A stretch of DNA of 64,000 bases. It comes from Dyella sedimenti. Its GTDB lineage: Bacteria; Pseudomonadota; Gammaproteobacteria; Xanthomonadales; Rhodanobacteraceae. Positions 36,413-43,958 of the stretch are shown here, piece after piece; position 1 is the stretch's first letter; every line of letters starts with the position of its first letter. The stretch spans positions 930,001 to 994,000 of the forward strand of contig NZ_JAKWJO010000001.1 in the NCBI RefSeq assembly GCF_022760995.1, read 5' to 3'. The translations under genes and the position numbers were made by a program. A model generated the notes under the pieces. It saw nothing but the letters and a program-made list of their open reading frames with translations, made no database searches and was not told where the DNA came from.

Positions 36413-37107
36413 TGTTCTTTGGAGCCTCCATCCCCGCGCGGAGACCGGGAACAGCGCGCCAGCCAGCCGCCCGCGCACACGCCGGCCACCAGCAGCGCGT
36501 CGAGCACATACATCGCCCAGGGGCGCGCGTCGAACCAGGGAGCCAGCCAATGGTCGTGGGCGATCATACGCGCCGAGGTCCAGGCGATCGCCGCCGCGCC
36601 GATGTACACGATGACCGGAAAGCGCTCGATCAGGCGCAGGATCAGCGACGAGCCCCACACCACCAGCGGCACGCTGATGGCGAGGCCGAGGGCCACCAGC
36701 AGCATGTGGCCTTTCGCCGCACCGGCGATCGCCAGCACATTGTCCAGGCCCATCAGCGCGTCGGCCACCACGATCGTGCGCATGGCGGCCCAGAAGTTGC
36801 CGGCGGCATCGACCTCGTGCGGCGGCCTGGATTCCTGCCGCAGCAGCTTCCAGGCGATCGGCAGCAGCAACAGGCCGCCCGCCAGCATCAGGCCGGGCAA
36901 TTCGAGCAGGTAGATCACCACCGCGGTCAGCGCCAGGCGCACCGCCACGGCGCCCATCGTGCCCCACAGCACGGCCTTGCGCTGGATGTGGCGGGGCAGG
37001 TTGCGCGCGGCCAGCGCGATCACGATGGCGTTGTCGCCCGCCAGCACCAGGTCCAGCAGCACGATGGCCAGCAGGCCAGAGAGGAAGTCGGTACCCGTCA
37101 GTTCCAT
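36409..37107 (-). CDS. TerC/YjbE-family membrane protein
   Basis: 232 residues, seven to eight helices. The family's acidic intramembrane motifs are clear: LLDLVLAGDNAIVIALAARNL and VVADALMGLDNVLAIAGAAKGH. TerC relatives of the YjbE/YkoY type handle Mn2+ (efflux or metalation of exported proteins). That role is supported here by a yybP-ykoY riboswitch directly upstream. The C-terminal tail is hydrophilic (RSPRGDGGSKEH). The stop codon shares the tetranucleotide CTAG with the stop of the amyloid-exporter gene. Confidence 0.9.
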   Translation of the reverse strand: MELTGTDFLSGLLAIVLLDLVLAGDNAIVIALAARNLPRHIQRKAVLWGTMGAVAVRLALTAVVIYLLELPGLMLAGGLLLLPIAWKLLRQESRPPHEVDAAGNFWAAMRTIVVADALMGLDNVLAIAGAAKGHMLLVALGLAISVPLVVWGSSLILRLIERFPVIVYIGAAAIAWTSARMIAHDHWLAPWFDARPWAMYVLDALLVAGVCAGGWLARCSRSPRGDGGSKEH

Positions 37108-37167
37108 GCATCGGTCTCCGCGCGTCGGACGAATGCAGCGGCGACGGACGCGCGCGGCCCGTCGCTA

Positions 37168-37288
37168 CTGCAAAAGTCTCGTTCGCGGCGTGGCCGCCGC
37201 GGTGACCGGAGCGTGTGGTTCGCTCGTGATGACGGCCGCCGCGTGGGCACGAAAGGACACGTGCCCGGAACTACTCCCTTTTGGAGTC
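37168..37288 (-). promoter_or_regulatory. yybP-ykoY manganese riboswitch
   Basis: On the minus strand, ~60 nt before the TerC gene, the conserved landmarks appear in order: AAAGGGAGTAG, then GGCGGCCGTCATCACG, a variable hairpin, and GAGACTTTTGCA near the 3' end of the aptamer. The pairing of the two GGCGGCC/GGCCGCC-type segments gives the basal stem. The class senses Mn2+ and usually turns on Mn2+ exporters or TerC proteins. Recognition is from memory of the consensus; a covariance search would settle it. Confidence 0.8.
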
Positions 37289-37339
37289 AGTGTTCGACCA
37301 TTGTCGATGTCAGCGTGCATACCAGTCAAGGCAAGCCGC

Positions 37340-37368
37340 TTAAGAAGCAGGCTTTCTCCCGTTACAAT
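37340..37368 (+). promoter_or_regulatory. Candidate sigma-70 promoter of prpD
   Basis: TTAAGA, 17 nt, TACAAT, with the gene starting 24 nt later. This suggests prpD is transcribed independently of prpBC. Confidence 0.5.
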
Positions 37369-37391
37369 GGCGGTTTCCCCGTTGCCACGAG

Positions 37392-38852
37392 ATGAGCCCC
37401 ATGAGCGCGCATGACATCCGTTCCGCCAAGCGTCCCGATCCCGACCAGCCCATGGTCGATGTCGCCAACTATGTCGCCGACTACACGATCGACTCGACCG
37501 AGGCGTACGACACCGCGCGCTACATGCTGCTGGACTCGCTCGCCACCGCGATGATGGCGATGAAGTTTCCCGAGTGCGTCAAGCACCTGGGGCCGGTCGT
37601 GCCGGGCGCGACCCTGCCGGGCGGCGCCCGCGTGCCGGGCACCAGCCACGAACTGGACCCGGTGCAGGCCGCGTTCGCCATCGGCACGCAGATCCGCTGG
37701 CTCGACTTCAACGACACCTGGCTGGCCGCCGAGTGGGGCCACCCGTCGGACAACCTCGGCGCGATCCTGGCCGTGGCCGACTACCTCGGCCGCCAGGCCG
37801 AGCGCACCGGCGGCACCTCGCTGACCGTGCGCGACGTGCTCGGCTATGCCATCAAGGCGCATGAGATCCAGGGCTGCTACGCGCTGAAGAACAGCTTCAA
37901 CCGGGTCGGCCAGGACCACGTGATCCTGGTCCGCCTGGCCTCCACCGCCGTGGCCACCGCCATGCTGGGTGGCAGCAAGGAGCAGATCGTCACCGCTGTG
38001 TCGCACAGCTGGATCGACAACGGCGCCCTGCGCACCTACCGCCACGCGCCCAACACCGGGCCGCGCAAGAGCTGGGCCGCCGGCGACGCCTGCCGTCGCG
38101 CGGTCACCCACGCCATCAACGCGGTGTATCGCGGCGTGGTGGGCTACCCGTCGGCGCTCTCGGCCAAGACCTGGGGCTTCTACGACGTGGCCTTCAAGGG
38201 CAACGCGTTCGAGTTCGAGCGCCCGTTCGGCAGCTACGTGATGGAGAACGTGCTGTTCAAGATCAGCTACCCGGCCGAGTTCCATGCCCAGACCGCGGTG
38301 GAGTGCGCCATGAAGCTGCACGGTGCGGTGGCCGGCAAGCTCGACCAGGTCGAAAAGGTGGTGATCGAGACCCAGGAAGCGGGCGTGCGCATCATCGACA
38401 AGACCGGTCCGCTGGCCAACTACGCCGACCGCGACCATTGCATCCAGTACATGGTGGCGGTGCCGCTGATCTTCGGCCGCCTGGAGGCTTCCGACTACAA
38501 CGACGAGGTCGCCGCCGACCCGCGCATCGATGCGCTGCGCGAGAAGATGGTGGTCAGCGAGAACCCGCAGTTCACCAAGGACTACTTCGATCCGGACAAG
38601 CGCTACATCGGCAACTCGGTGCAGGTGTTCTTCAAGGACGGCACCAGCACCGAGAAGGTCTCCATCGACTATCCGATCGGCCACCGCAAGCGCCGCGCCG
38701 AGGGCATCCCGGTGCTGCTGAAGAAGTTCGAGGCGGCCATGCGCGGCCACTTGCCGGCCCACCGGGTCAAGGCCATCCTGGAAGCCACGGCGGACCCGGC
38801 AAAGCTGGACGCCATGCCGGTTCAGGCCTTCCTGGGTCTCTTCACGCTGTAA
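37392..38852 (+). CDS. prpD: 2-methylcitrate dehydratase
   Basis: 486 residues (an alternative ATG is 9 nt downstream). This PrpD/MmgE-family protein begins with VDVANYVADYTIDSTEAYDTARYMLLDSLA and has GTQIRWLDFNDTWLAAEWGHPSDNLGAILA, AIKAHEIQGCYALKNSFNRVGQDHV, and SYPAEFHAQTAVECAM. It dehydrates 2-methylcitrate, between PrpC and PrpB in the cycle. This is the PrpD route rather than AcnD/PrpF. It is separated from prpBC by the amyloid-like operon and the TerC gene and has its own promoter. Confidence 0.95.
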   Translation: MSPMSAHDIRSAKRPDPDQPMVDVANYVADYTIDSTEAYDTARYMLLDSLATAMMAMKFPECVKHLGPVVPGATLPGGARVPGTSHELDPVQAAFAIGTQIRWLDFNDTWLAAEWGHPSDNLGAILAVADYLGRQAERTGGTSLTVRDVLGYAIKAHEIQGCYALKNSFNRVGQDHVILVRLASTAVATAMLGGSKEQIVTAVSHSWIDNGALRTYRHAPNTGPRKSWAAGDACRRAVTHAINAVYRGVVGYPSALSAKTWGFYDVAFKGNAFEFERPFGSYVMENVLFKISYPAEFHAQTAVECAMKLHGAVAGKLDQVEKVVIETQEAGVRIIDKTGPLANYADRDHCIQYMVAVPLIFGRLEASDYNDEVAADPRIDALREKMVVSENPQFTKDYFDPDKRYIGNSVQVFFKDGTSTEKVSIDYPIGHRKRRAEGIPVLLKKFEAAMRGHLPAHRVKAILEATADPAKLDAMPVQAFLGLFTL

Positions 38853-39062
38853 AGACGGCGTGAGCCGAAAATGAACGGGCGTTTGGGGTCGATTTGCAAT
38901 TGTTTAACTTTTGCTAAGCTACTCCGCGCCCGTTTCGGGTAAATCAAGCTTCAAGGGTTCGAAGGTCAAATCCGTGGGTTCGAGAGGAGTGGCGATCCAC
39001 GGCTGATGTATTTCCCGTCTGGGGTGAACGGACGCGTACACCAATAAACGAGGAGACACCTG

Positions 39063-40178
39063 ATGAAACGTAAGGGCTTGTACATCCTGATTGCCCTGGC
39101 CCTGGGCGGCGCAGGCGCCGTTCATGCGCAGGACAACACTTCCAGCTCCACGCCGACCTCGACGACGACGACCTCCTACGATGATCGCTGGTACATCGCG
39201 CCGACGGTGGGCGGCTACTACAACGATACCGATCGTCACACCAACAGCCGCCAGTTCTACTATGGCCTGGGCTTCGGCCGGTTCTTCTCGCCGAACTTCT
39301 CGCTGGACTTCTTCTTCGACCGTACCAAGCGCACGATCGACGACAGTGCCGGCGGCGGCCGCTGGTTCAACAACAATTACGGCGTGGCCGCCCGCTACTA
39401 CTTCCTCGGCTGGACCGACTGGCGCCCGTACATCCTGGGCGGCGTGATCGGCAGCGATCACCACAACCCGTACGACAGCGGCTGGGATCCGGCCGCCGAG
39501 CTGGGCGTGGGCCTGTCCAAGACCATCACCGACAGTTCGGACTTCCGCGTGGAAGCCGGCTACCGCTACGACTGGGACGACAAGTCACAGCCGAGCAAGA
39601 ACGGCTATGGCGACTGGTTCCTGGGCTTCAGCATCGTCTCGCGCCTCGGGCCGCCGCCGGCCGCCCCGGCGCCGCCGCCGCCGCCGCCGGCTGCGCCGGA
39701 CTGCTCCAAGCAGTTCCGCAACGGCGTGAACCTGTGCGACAACAAGTGCCCGGATCTGCCGGAAGGCACGATCGTGGGTCCGGATGGCTGCCCGCAGAAG
39801 GTGGTGATCGACCTGCGCGGCGTGAACTTCAAGTTCGACCGTCCGAAGAAGGGCGAGACCGACATCGCCAAATCGCTGGCCGAACCGACCAAGGACTCGC
39901 TGGCGATCCTCGACCAGGCCGTGGATACCCTGCAGCGCTATCCGCAGGTTCGCGTCACCGTTGCCGGCTACACCGACGGCATCGGTACGGCCCAGTACAA
40001 CCAGGGCCTGTCGGAGCGCCGCGCGAAGATCGTGTACGACTACCTGACCGCGCACGGCATCGCCGCCAGCCGTCTGGATGGCCCGATCGGCCATGGCAAG
40101 AACGACCCGATCGACACCAACGACACGGAAGCCGGCCGCGCCCGCAACCGCCGCACCGAGCTGCAGGTGGAGCAGTAA
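39063..40178 (+). CDS. OmpA-family outer-membrane protein 1
   Basis: 371 residues. The signal peptide is MKRKGLYILIALALGGAGAVHA. An eight-stranded barrel spans ~25-195 (RWYIAPTVGGYYNDTDRHTNS to GYGDWFLGFSIVSRL), then a Pro-rich hinge (APPPPPPPAAP). A Cys-containing TSP3-like segment follows (CSKQFRNGVNLCDNKCPDL), and a C-terminal OmpA peptidoglycan-binding domain ends the protein (VTVAGYTDGIGTAQYNQGLSERRAKIVYDYL, GRARNRRTELQVEQ). It links the outer membrane to the cell wall. It is a tandem paralogue of the next gene. GAGGAGA provides a strong ribosome-binding site. Confidence 0.95.
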   Translation: MKRKGLYILIALALGGAGAVHAQDNTSSSTPTSTTTTSYDDRWYIAPTVGGYYNDTDRHTNSRQFYYGLGFGRFFSPNFSLDFFFDRTKRTIDDSAGGGRWFNNNYGVAARYYFLGWTDWRPYILGGVIGSDHHNPYDSGWDPAAELGVGLSKTITDSSDFRVEAGYRYDWDDKSQPSKNGYGDWFLGFSIVSRLGPPPAAPAPPPPPPAAPDCSKQFRNGVNLCDNKCPDLPEGTIVGPDGCPQKVVIDLRGVNFKFDRPKKGETDIAKSLAEPTKDSLAILDQAVDTLQRYPQVRVTVAGYTDGIGTAQYNQGLSERRAKIVYDYLTAHGIAASRLDGPIGHGKNDPIDTNDTEAGRARNRRTELQVEQ

Positions 40179-40200
40179 CAGGTTCCATCAGGGACGAAGA

Positions 40201-40233
40201 GAAAAGCCCGGCGCAAGCCGGGCTTTTCTTTTG
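40201..40233 (+). terminator. Terminator of OmpA-family gene 1
   Basis: AAAAGCCCGGC, GCAA tetraloop, GCCGGGCTTTT, then CTTTTG; the same stem-loop as after the second copy. Confidence 0.92.
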
Positions 40234-40559
40234 GGGGGAGCGCCCTCGCACAGGGTCGGGGGATAAGCAATAGCGTTTTAGGTGGGCCGAGACGCGACAT
40301 GTTGTCGCATCAAGGGTGTTTCAAGGCAACCCATGCAATGCCAGCCTGAACCATGCTTCACCGGCGTCGTCTCTGCAGGCGTGCGATGGCCTTAACGGTT
40401 TTGCTACACTTCGCCCCGCTTTGAATCTTGTGACACTTTCTCGATCGGGACGCAAAGCGCAGGGCAGTGGTTGGGTCCTGCAAGTGGAAGTCAGTTTTGA
40501 TGCGCGTTTTCCGTCTGGGGTGGAACGGACGCGAATACCAATAAATAAGGAGACACCTG
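40234..40559. other. Promoter and leader region between OmpA paralogues
   Basis: 326 bp without a gene. It holds a GCGACATGTTGTCGC hairpin near 40292. A box CTTAACGGTTTTGCTACACT at ~40391-40410 resembles TTTAACTTTTGCTAAGCT upstream of the first copy. The last 60 bp (GTCTGGGGTGGAACGGACGC onward) closely match the leader of the first copy. The leader is therefore part of the duplicated unit. Confidence 0.6.
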
Positions 40560-41666
40560 ATGAATCGTAAGGGCTTGTATTTCCTGATTGCCCTAGCCCT
40601 GGGCGGCGTAGGTGCCGTTCACGCGCAAGACAACACTGCCGGCGCCACGACCGCGCCGGGCTACGACGGCCGCTGGTACATCGCGCCGACCGTTGGCGGC
40701 TACTACAACGACACCGATCGCAACACCAACAGCCGCCAGGTCTACTACGGCCTGGGCTTTGGTCGCTTCATCGCCCCGAACACCTCGATCGACCTGTTCT
40801 TCGATCGTACCAAGCGCGACGTGGACAACTCGCTGGGTGGCGGTCGCTGGGCGAACAACAACTACGGCGTGGCCGCCCGCTTCTACTACGGCGACTGGAA
40901 CGCATGGCGTCCGTACGCCCTCGTGGGCGTGATGGGCAGCTACCACCAGAACGCGTCGGACAACGGCTGGTCGCCGGCCGCCGAGGTGGGCGTGGGCCTG
41001 TCCAAGACCATCACCGACAGCACGGACTTCCGCGTGGAAGCCGGCTATCGCTACGATTGGGACGACAAGACCCAGCCGAGCCAGAACGGCTACGGCGACT
41101 GGTTCCTGGGCTTCAGCATCGTGTCGCGCTTCGGCGAGCCCGCTGCCGCCCCGGCCCCGGCTCCCGCCCCGGCCCCGGCCGCGCCGGACTGCTCCAAGCA
41201 GTTCCGCAACGGCGTGAACCTGTGCGACAACAAGTGCCCGGATCTGCCGGAAGGCACGATCGTGGGTCCGGATGGCTGCCCGCAGAAGGTGGTGATCGAC
41301 CTGCGCGGCGTGAACTTCAAGTTCGACCGTCCGAAGAAGGGCGAGACCGACATCAAGAAGGCGCTGGCTGAGCCGACCGCCGACTCCGTCGCCATCCTCG
41401 ACCAGGCCGTGGACACCCTGCAGCGTTACCCGCAGGTCCGCGTGACCGTCGCCGGCTACACCGACGCGGTGGGCACCGATGCCTACAACCAGTCGCTGTC
41501 GGAGCGCCGCGCGAAGATCGTGTACGACTACCTGACCGCGCACGGCATCGCCGCCAGCCGTCTGGATGGCCCGATCGGCCATGGCAAGAACGACCCGATC
41601 GACACCAACGACACGGATGCCGGCCGCGCCCGCAACCGTCGTACGGAGCTGCAGGTCCAGCAGTAA
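40560..41666 (+). CDS. OmpA-family outer-membrane protein 2
   Basis: 368 residues. Same architecture as the preceding gene: signal peptide MNRKGLYFLIALALGGVGAVHA, eight-strand barrel, a hinge of Ala-Pro repeats (APAPAPAPAPAAP) instead of poly-Pro, the same Cys-containing segment, and an OmpA C-terminal domain (VTVAGYTDAVGTDAYNQSLS). The C-terminal half is almost identical in DNA to copy 1, while the barrels and hinges differ. It has its own leader and terminator. The two may be expressed under different conditions. Confidence 0.95.
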   Translation: MNRKGLYFLIALALGGVGAVHAQDNTAGATTAPGYDGRWYIAPTVGGYYNDTDRNTNSRQVYYGLGFGRFIAPNTSIDLFFDRTKRDVDNSLGGGRWANNNYGVAARFYYGDWNAWRPYALVGVMGSYHQNASDNGWSPAAEVGVGLSKTITDSTDFRVEAGYRYDWDDKTQPSQNGYGDWFLGFSIVSRFGEPAAAPAPAPAPAPAAPDCSKQFRNGVNLCDNKCPDLPEGTIVGPDGCPQKVVIDLRGVNFKFDRPKKGETDIKKALAEPTADSVAILDQAVDTLQRYPQVRVTVAGYTDAVGTDAYNQSLSERRAKIVYDYLTAHGIAASRLDGPIGHGKNDPIDTNDTDAGRARNRRTELQVQQ

Positions 41667-41689
41667 TCGGACTTGTCCGCAGCCGTACC

Positions 41690-41721
41690 GAAAAGCCCGG
41701 CGCAAGCCGGGCTTTTCTTTT
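41690..41721 (+). terminator. Terminator of OmpA-family gene 2
   Basis: GAAAAGCCCGGC, GCAA, GCCGGGCTTTTC, TTTTG. Confidence 0.92.
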
Positions 41722-41790
41722 GCATGACGCGCGCCACGGCGTGCGATCGCCTACCATGCCGTGGTGTCCACCGTGCCTCCGCCTCGCTCC

Positions 41791-42546
41791 ATGCGTCCAG
41801 CCCGCCCACCCATGCGTTCCCCTGCGACGCAAGCCCCGCGCCATGGGCTGGCGCGCGTGCTGAGCAAGCTGGGCGTGTGCTCGCGCAGCCAGGCGGAGAA
41901 GGCGATACGGGCAGGCATGGTCAGCGTGGATGGCAGGGTGGTACTCGACCCCGAGCGGCCCGCCGACCCGCAACGCCAGCGCATCGTTCTCGACGGCGGG
42001 ATGGTGGCGGCCAGCGAGCGCATCTATATCGCGCTCAACAAGCCGCGCGGCATCGTGGTGAGCGCGGCGGACGAGCGCGGCCGCGATACCGTGTACGACC
42101 TGCTCCGCGATGCCGGCCTGCCATGGCTGGGGCCGGTGGGGCGGTTGGACAAGGCCAGCGAGGGCCTGCTGCTGCTCAGCAATGACAGCGCATGGTCGGC
42201 GCGCCTGACCGAGCCCAGTCACCACGTGGATAAGACCTATCACGTGCAGGTGGATGCGATACCGGATCAGGCCTTGCTCGACGCGCTGGTCGCTGGCGTG
42301 GTGGAGCAGGGGGAGCGCCTGGCGGCGCGGCGTGCCGTGCTGCTGCGCCAGGGCGAGAAGAACGCCTGGCTGGAGATCGTGCTGGACGAGGGGCGCAACC
42401 GGCACATCCGCCGCCTGCTGGCGGCGCATGGCATCGCCGTGATGCGGCTGGTTCGCGTGGCGATCGGTCCGCTGGCGCTGGGCGACCTGGCCAAGGGGCA
42501 GTGGCGCCACCTCAGCGAAGCCGAGGTGCAGGCGCTAGGCCTGTAG
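41791..42546 (+). CDS. RsuA/RluB-family pseudouridine synthase
   Basis: 251 residues from ATG 41791 (a GTG at 41761 in frame is an alternative). The N-terminal S4 RNA-binding domain is LARVLSKLGVCSRSQAEKAIRAGMVSVDGRVV. The synthase core follows with YIALNKPRGIVVS and the catalytic Asp in GPVGRLDKASEGLLLLSND. LDEGRNRHIRRLLAAHGIAV is the RsuA-type C-terminal motif. It modifies uridine in rRNA (16S or 23S); the exact site cannot be assigned. Its TAG stop lies in a REP half element. Confidence 0.9.
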   Translation: MRPARPPMRSPATQAPRHGLARVLSKLGVCSRSQAEKAIRAGMVSVDGRVVLDPERPADPQRQRIVLDGGMVAASERIYIALNKPRGIVVSAADERGRDTVYDLLRDAGLPWLGPVGRLDKASEGLLLLSNDSAWSARLTEPSHHVDKTYHVQVDAIPDQALLDALVAGVVEQGERLAARRAVLLRQGEKNAWLEIVLDEGRNRHIRRLLAAHGIAVMRLVRVAIGPLALGDLAKGQWRHLSEAEVQALGL

Positions 42547-42567
42547 GAGCGCACCCTGTGCGCGACC
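42542..42567. repeat. REP-like half element at the pseudouridine synthase stop
   Basis: TGTAGGAGCGCACCCTGTGC, left arm only; the TAG is the gene's stop codon. Confidence 0.8.
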
Positions 42568-42641
42568 GCTTTTCGCGGACACGTTAGCTTTTTGAGGGGC
42601 GGAAGAGGGCTCGTCAAAGCCCTCTTCATGGCGCTGTCTGC

Positions 42642-43835
42642 TCAGATCACGCCGAGCTTCCTGCCCACCTTGGTGAACGCGGCGATGGCCTGGTCGAGGT
42701 GCTCGCGGGTATGCGCCGCGCTCATCTGCGTGCGGATGCGGGCCTGGCCCTGCGGCACCACCGGGTAGAAGAAGCCGGTGACGTAGATACCTTCGTCCAG
42801 TAGCTCGGTCGCCATGGCCTGGGCCTTCTTGGCGTCGTAGATCATTACCGGCACGATCGGGTGCACGCCCGGCTTGATGTCGAAGCCGGCCTTGCCCATC
42901 TGCTCGCGGAAATAGGCGGTGTTGGCCTTGACCTGGTCGCGCAGGTCGCCGGCGGCCGAAAGCATGTCGAACACCTTGATGCCCGCGGCCACCACGTGCG
43001 GCGGCAGCGAGTTGGAGAACAGGTAGGGGCGCGAGCGCTGGCGCAGCATCTCGATCACCTCGCGGTGGCCGGTGGTGAAGCCGCCCAGCGCGCCGCCCAG
43101 CGCCTTGCCCAGGGTGCCGGTGATGATGTCGATCTTGTCCAGCACGCCGTTGACCTCGGCCGAGCCGCGGCCGGTGTCGCCGAGGAAGCCGGTACAATGG
43201 CATTCGTCGATGTGCACCAGCGCGCCGTACTTCTCGGCCAGCGCGGTGATCTTGTCCAGTGGGGCGATGAAGCCGTCCATGGAGAACGCGCCGTCGGTGG
43301 TGATCAGCTTGGTGCGCGCGCCGGCGGCGTCGGCCGCCTGCAGCTGCTTCTCCAGGTCGGCCATGTCGCAGTTGGCGTAGCGGAAGCGCTTGGCCTTGCA
43401 CAGGCGGATGCCGTCGATGATCGAGGCATGGTTGAGCGCGTCGGAGATGATCGCATCCTCCTCGCCCAGCAGCGGCTCGAACAGGCCGCCGTTGGCGTCG
43501 AAGCAGGCGGCGTAGAGGATGGTGTCCTCGGTGCCGAAGAATTCGGCGATCTTCTTCTCCAGTGCCTTGTGCAGGTCCTGGGTGCCGCAGATGAAGCGCA
43601 CCGAGGCCATGCCGAAGCCATGGGTGTCCAGCGCTTCCTTGGCGGCCTGGATCACCGCCGGATGGTCCGCCAGGCCAAGGTAGTTGTTGGCGCAGAAGTT
43701 GAGTACTTCCTTGCCGCTGTCGAGGCGGATCTTCGCTGACTGCGGCGAGACGATGATGCGCTCGGCCTTGAACAGGCCCTGCTCGCGGATGGATTCGAGT
43801 TCGGCGGCGAAGCGCGACTGGCCGGGGTAGCTCAT
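42642..43835 (-). CDS. kbl: 2-amino-3-ketobutyrate CoA ligase (glycine C-acetyltransferase)
   Basis: 397 residues from ATG 43835 (a TTG 21 nt upstream is possible but less usual). A PLP enzyme of the alpha-oxoamine synthase family: [56 protein letters not shown], and [15 protein letters not shown] with the PLP lysine. It converts 2-amino-3-ketobutyrate plus CoA to glycine and acetyl-CoA, the second step of threonine breakdown. Length equals E. coli Kbl within one residue. Its usual partner tdh lies 4.2 kb away on the same strand. Confidence 0.96.
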   Translation of the reverse strand: MSYPGQSRFAAELESIREQGLFKAERIIVSPQSAKIRLDSGKEVLNFCANNYLGLADHPAVIQAAKEALDTHGFGMASVRFICGTQDLHKALEKKIAEFFGTEDTILYAACFDANGGLFEPLLGEEDAIISDALNHASIIDGIRLCKAKRFRYANCDMADLEKQLQAADAAGARTKLITTDGAFSMDGFIAPLDKITALAEKYGALVHIDECHCTGFLGDTGRGSAEVNGVLDKIDIITGTLGKALGGALGGFTTGHREVIEMLRQRSRPYLFSNSLPPHVVAAGIKVFDMLSAAGDLRDQVKANTAYFREQMGKAGFDIKPGVHPIVPVMIYDAKKAQAMATELLDEGIYVTGFFYPVVPQGQARIRTQMSAAHTREHLDQAIAAFTKVGRKLGVI

Positions 43836-43906
43836 CGGGACGTTCCAGGTAGGCAAAGGGCTATTTTGATCCCTCGCGGCCGGGCTGTGAAGGAAGTCGC
43901 CCAGCC

Positions 43907-43932
43907 GTCATTCCGGCCTGCGCCGGAATGAC
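43907..43932. repeat. Second REP family, copy 2
   Basis: GTCATTCCGGC, CTGC, GCCGGAATGAC: a perfect 11-bp stem between the DUF748 gene and kbl. Confidence 0.8.
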
Positions 43933-43958
43933 GGTCTTGAAGGCCGTTCCGCCAACCG

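Noticed and set aside
35105..37111. A long minus-strand frame across the amyloid exporter and TerC gene
   Set aside because: Shadow frame with low-complexity His/Arg/Ala content; TerC and the exporter are unambiguous in their own frames.
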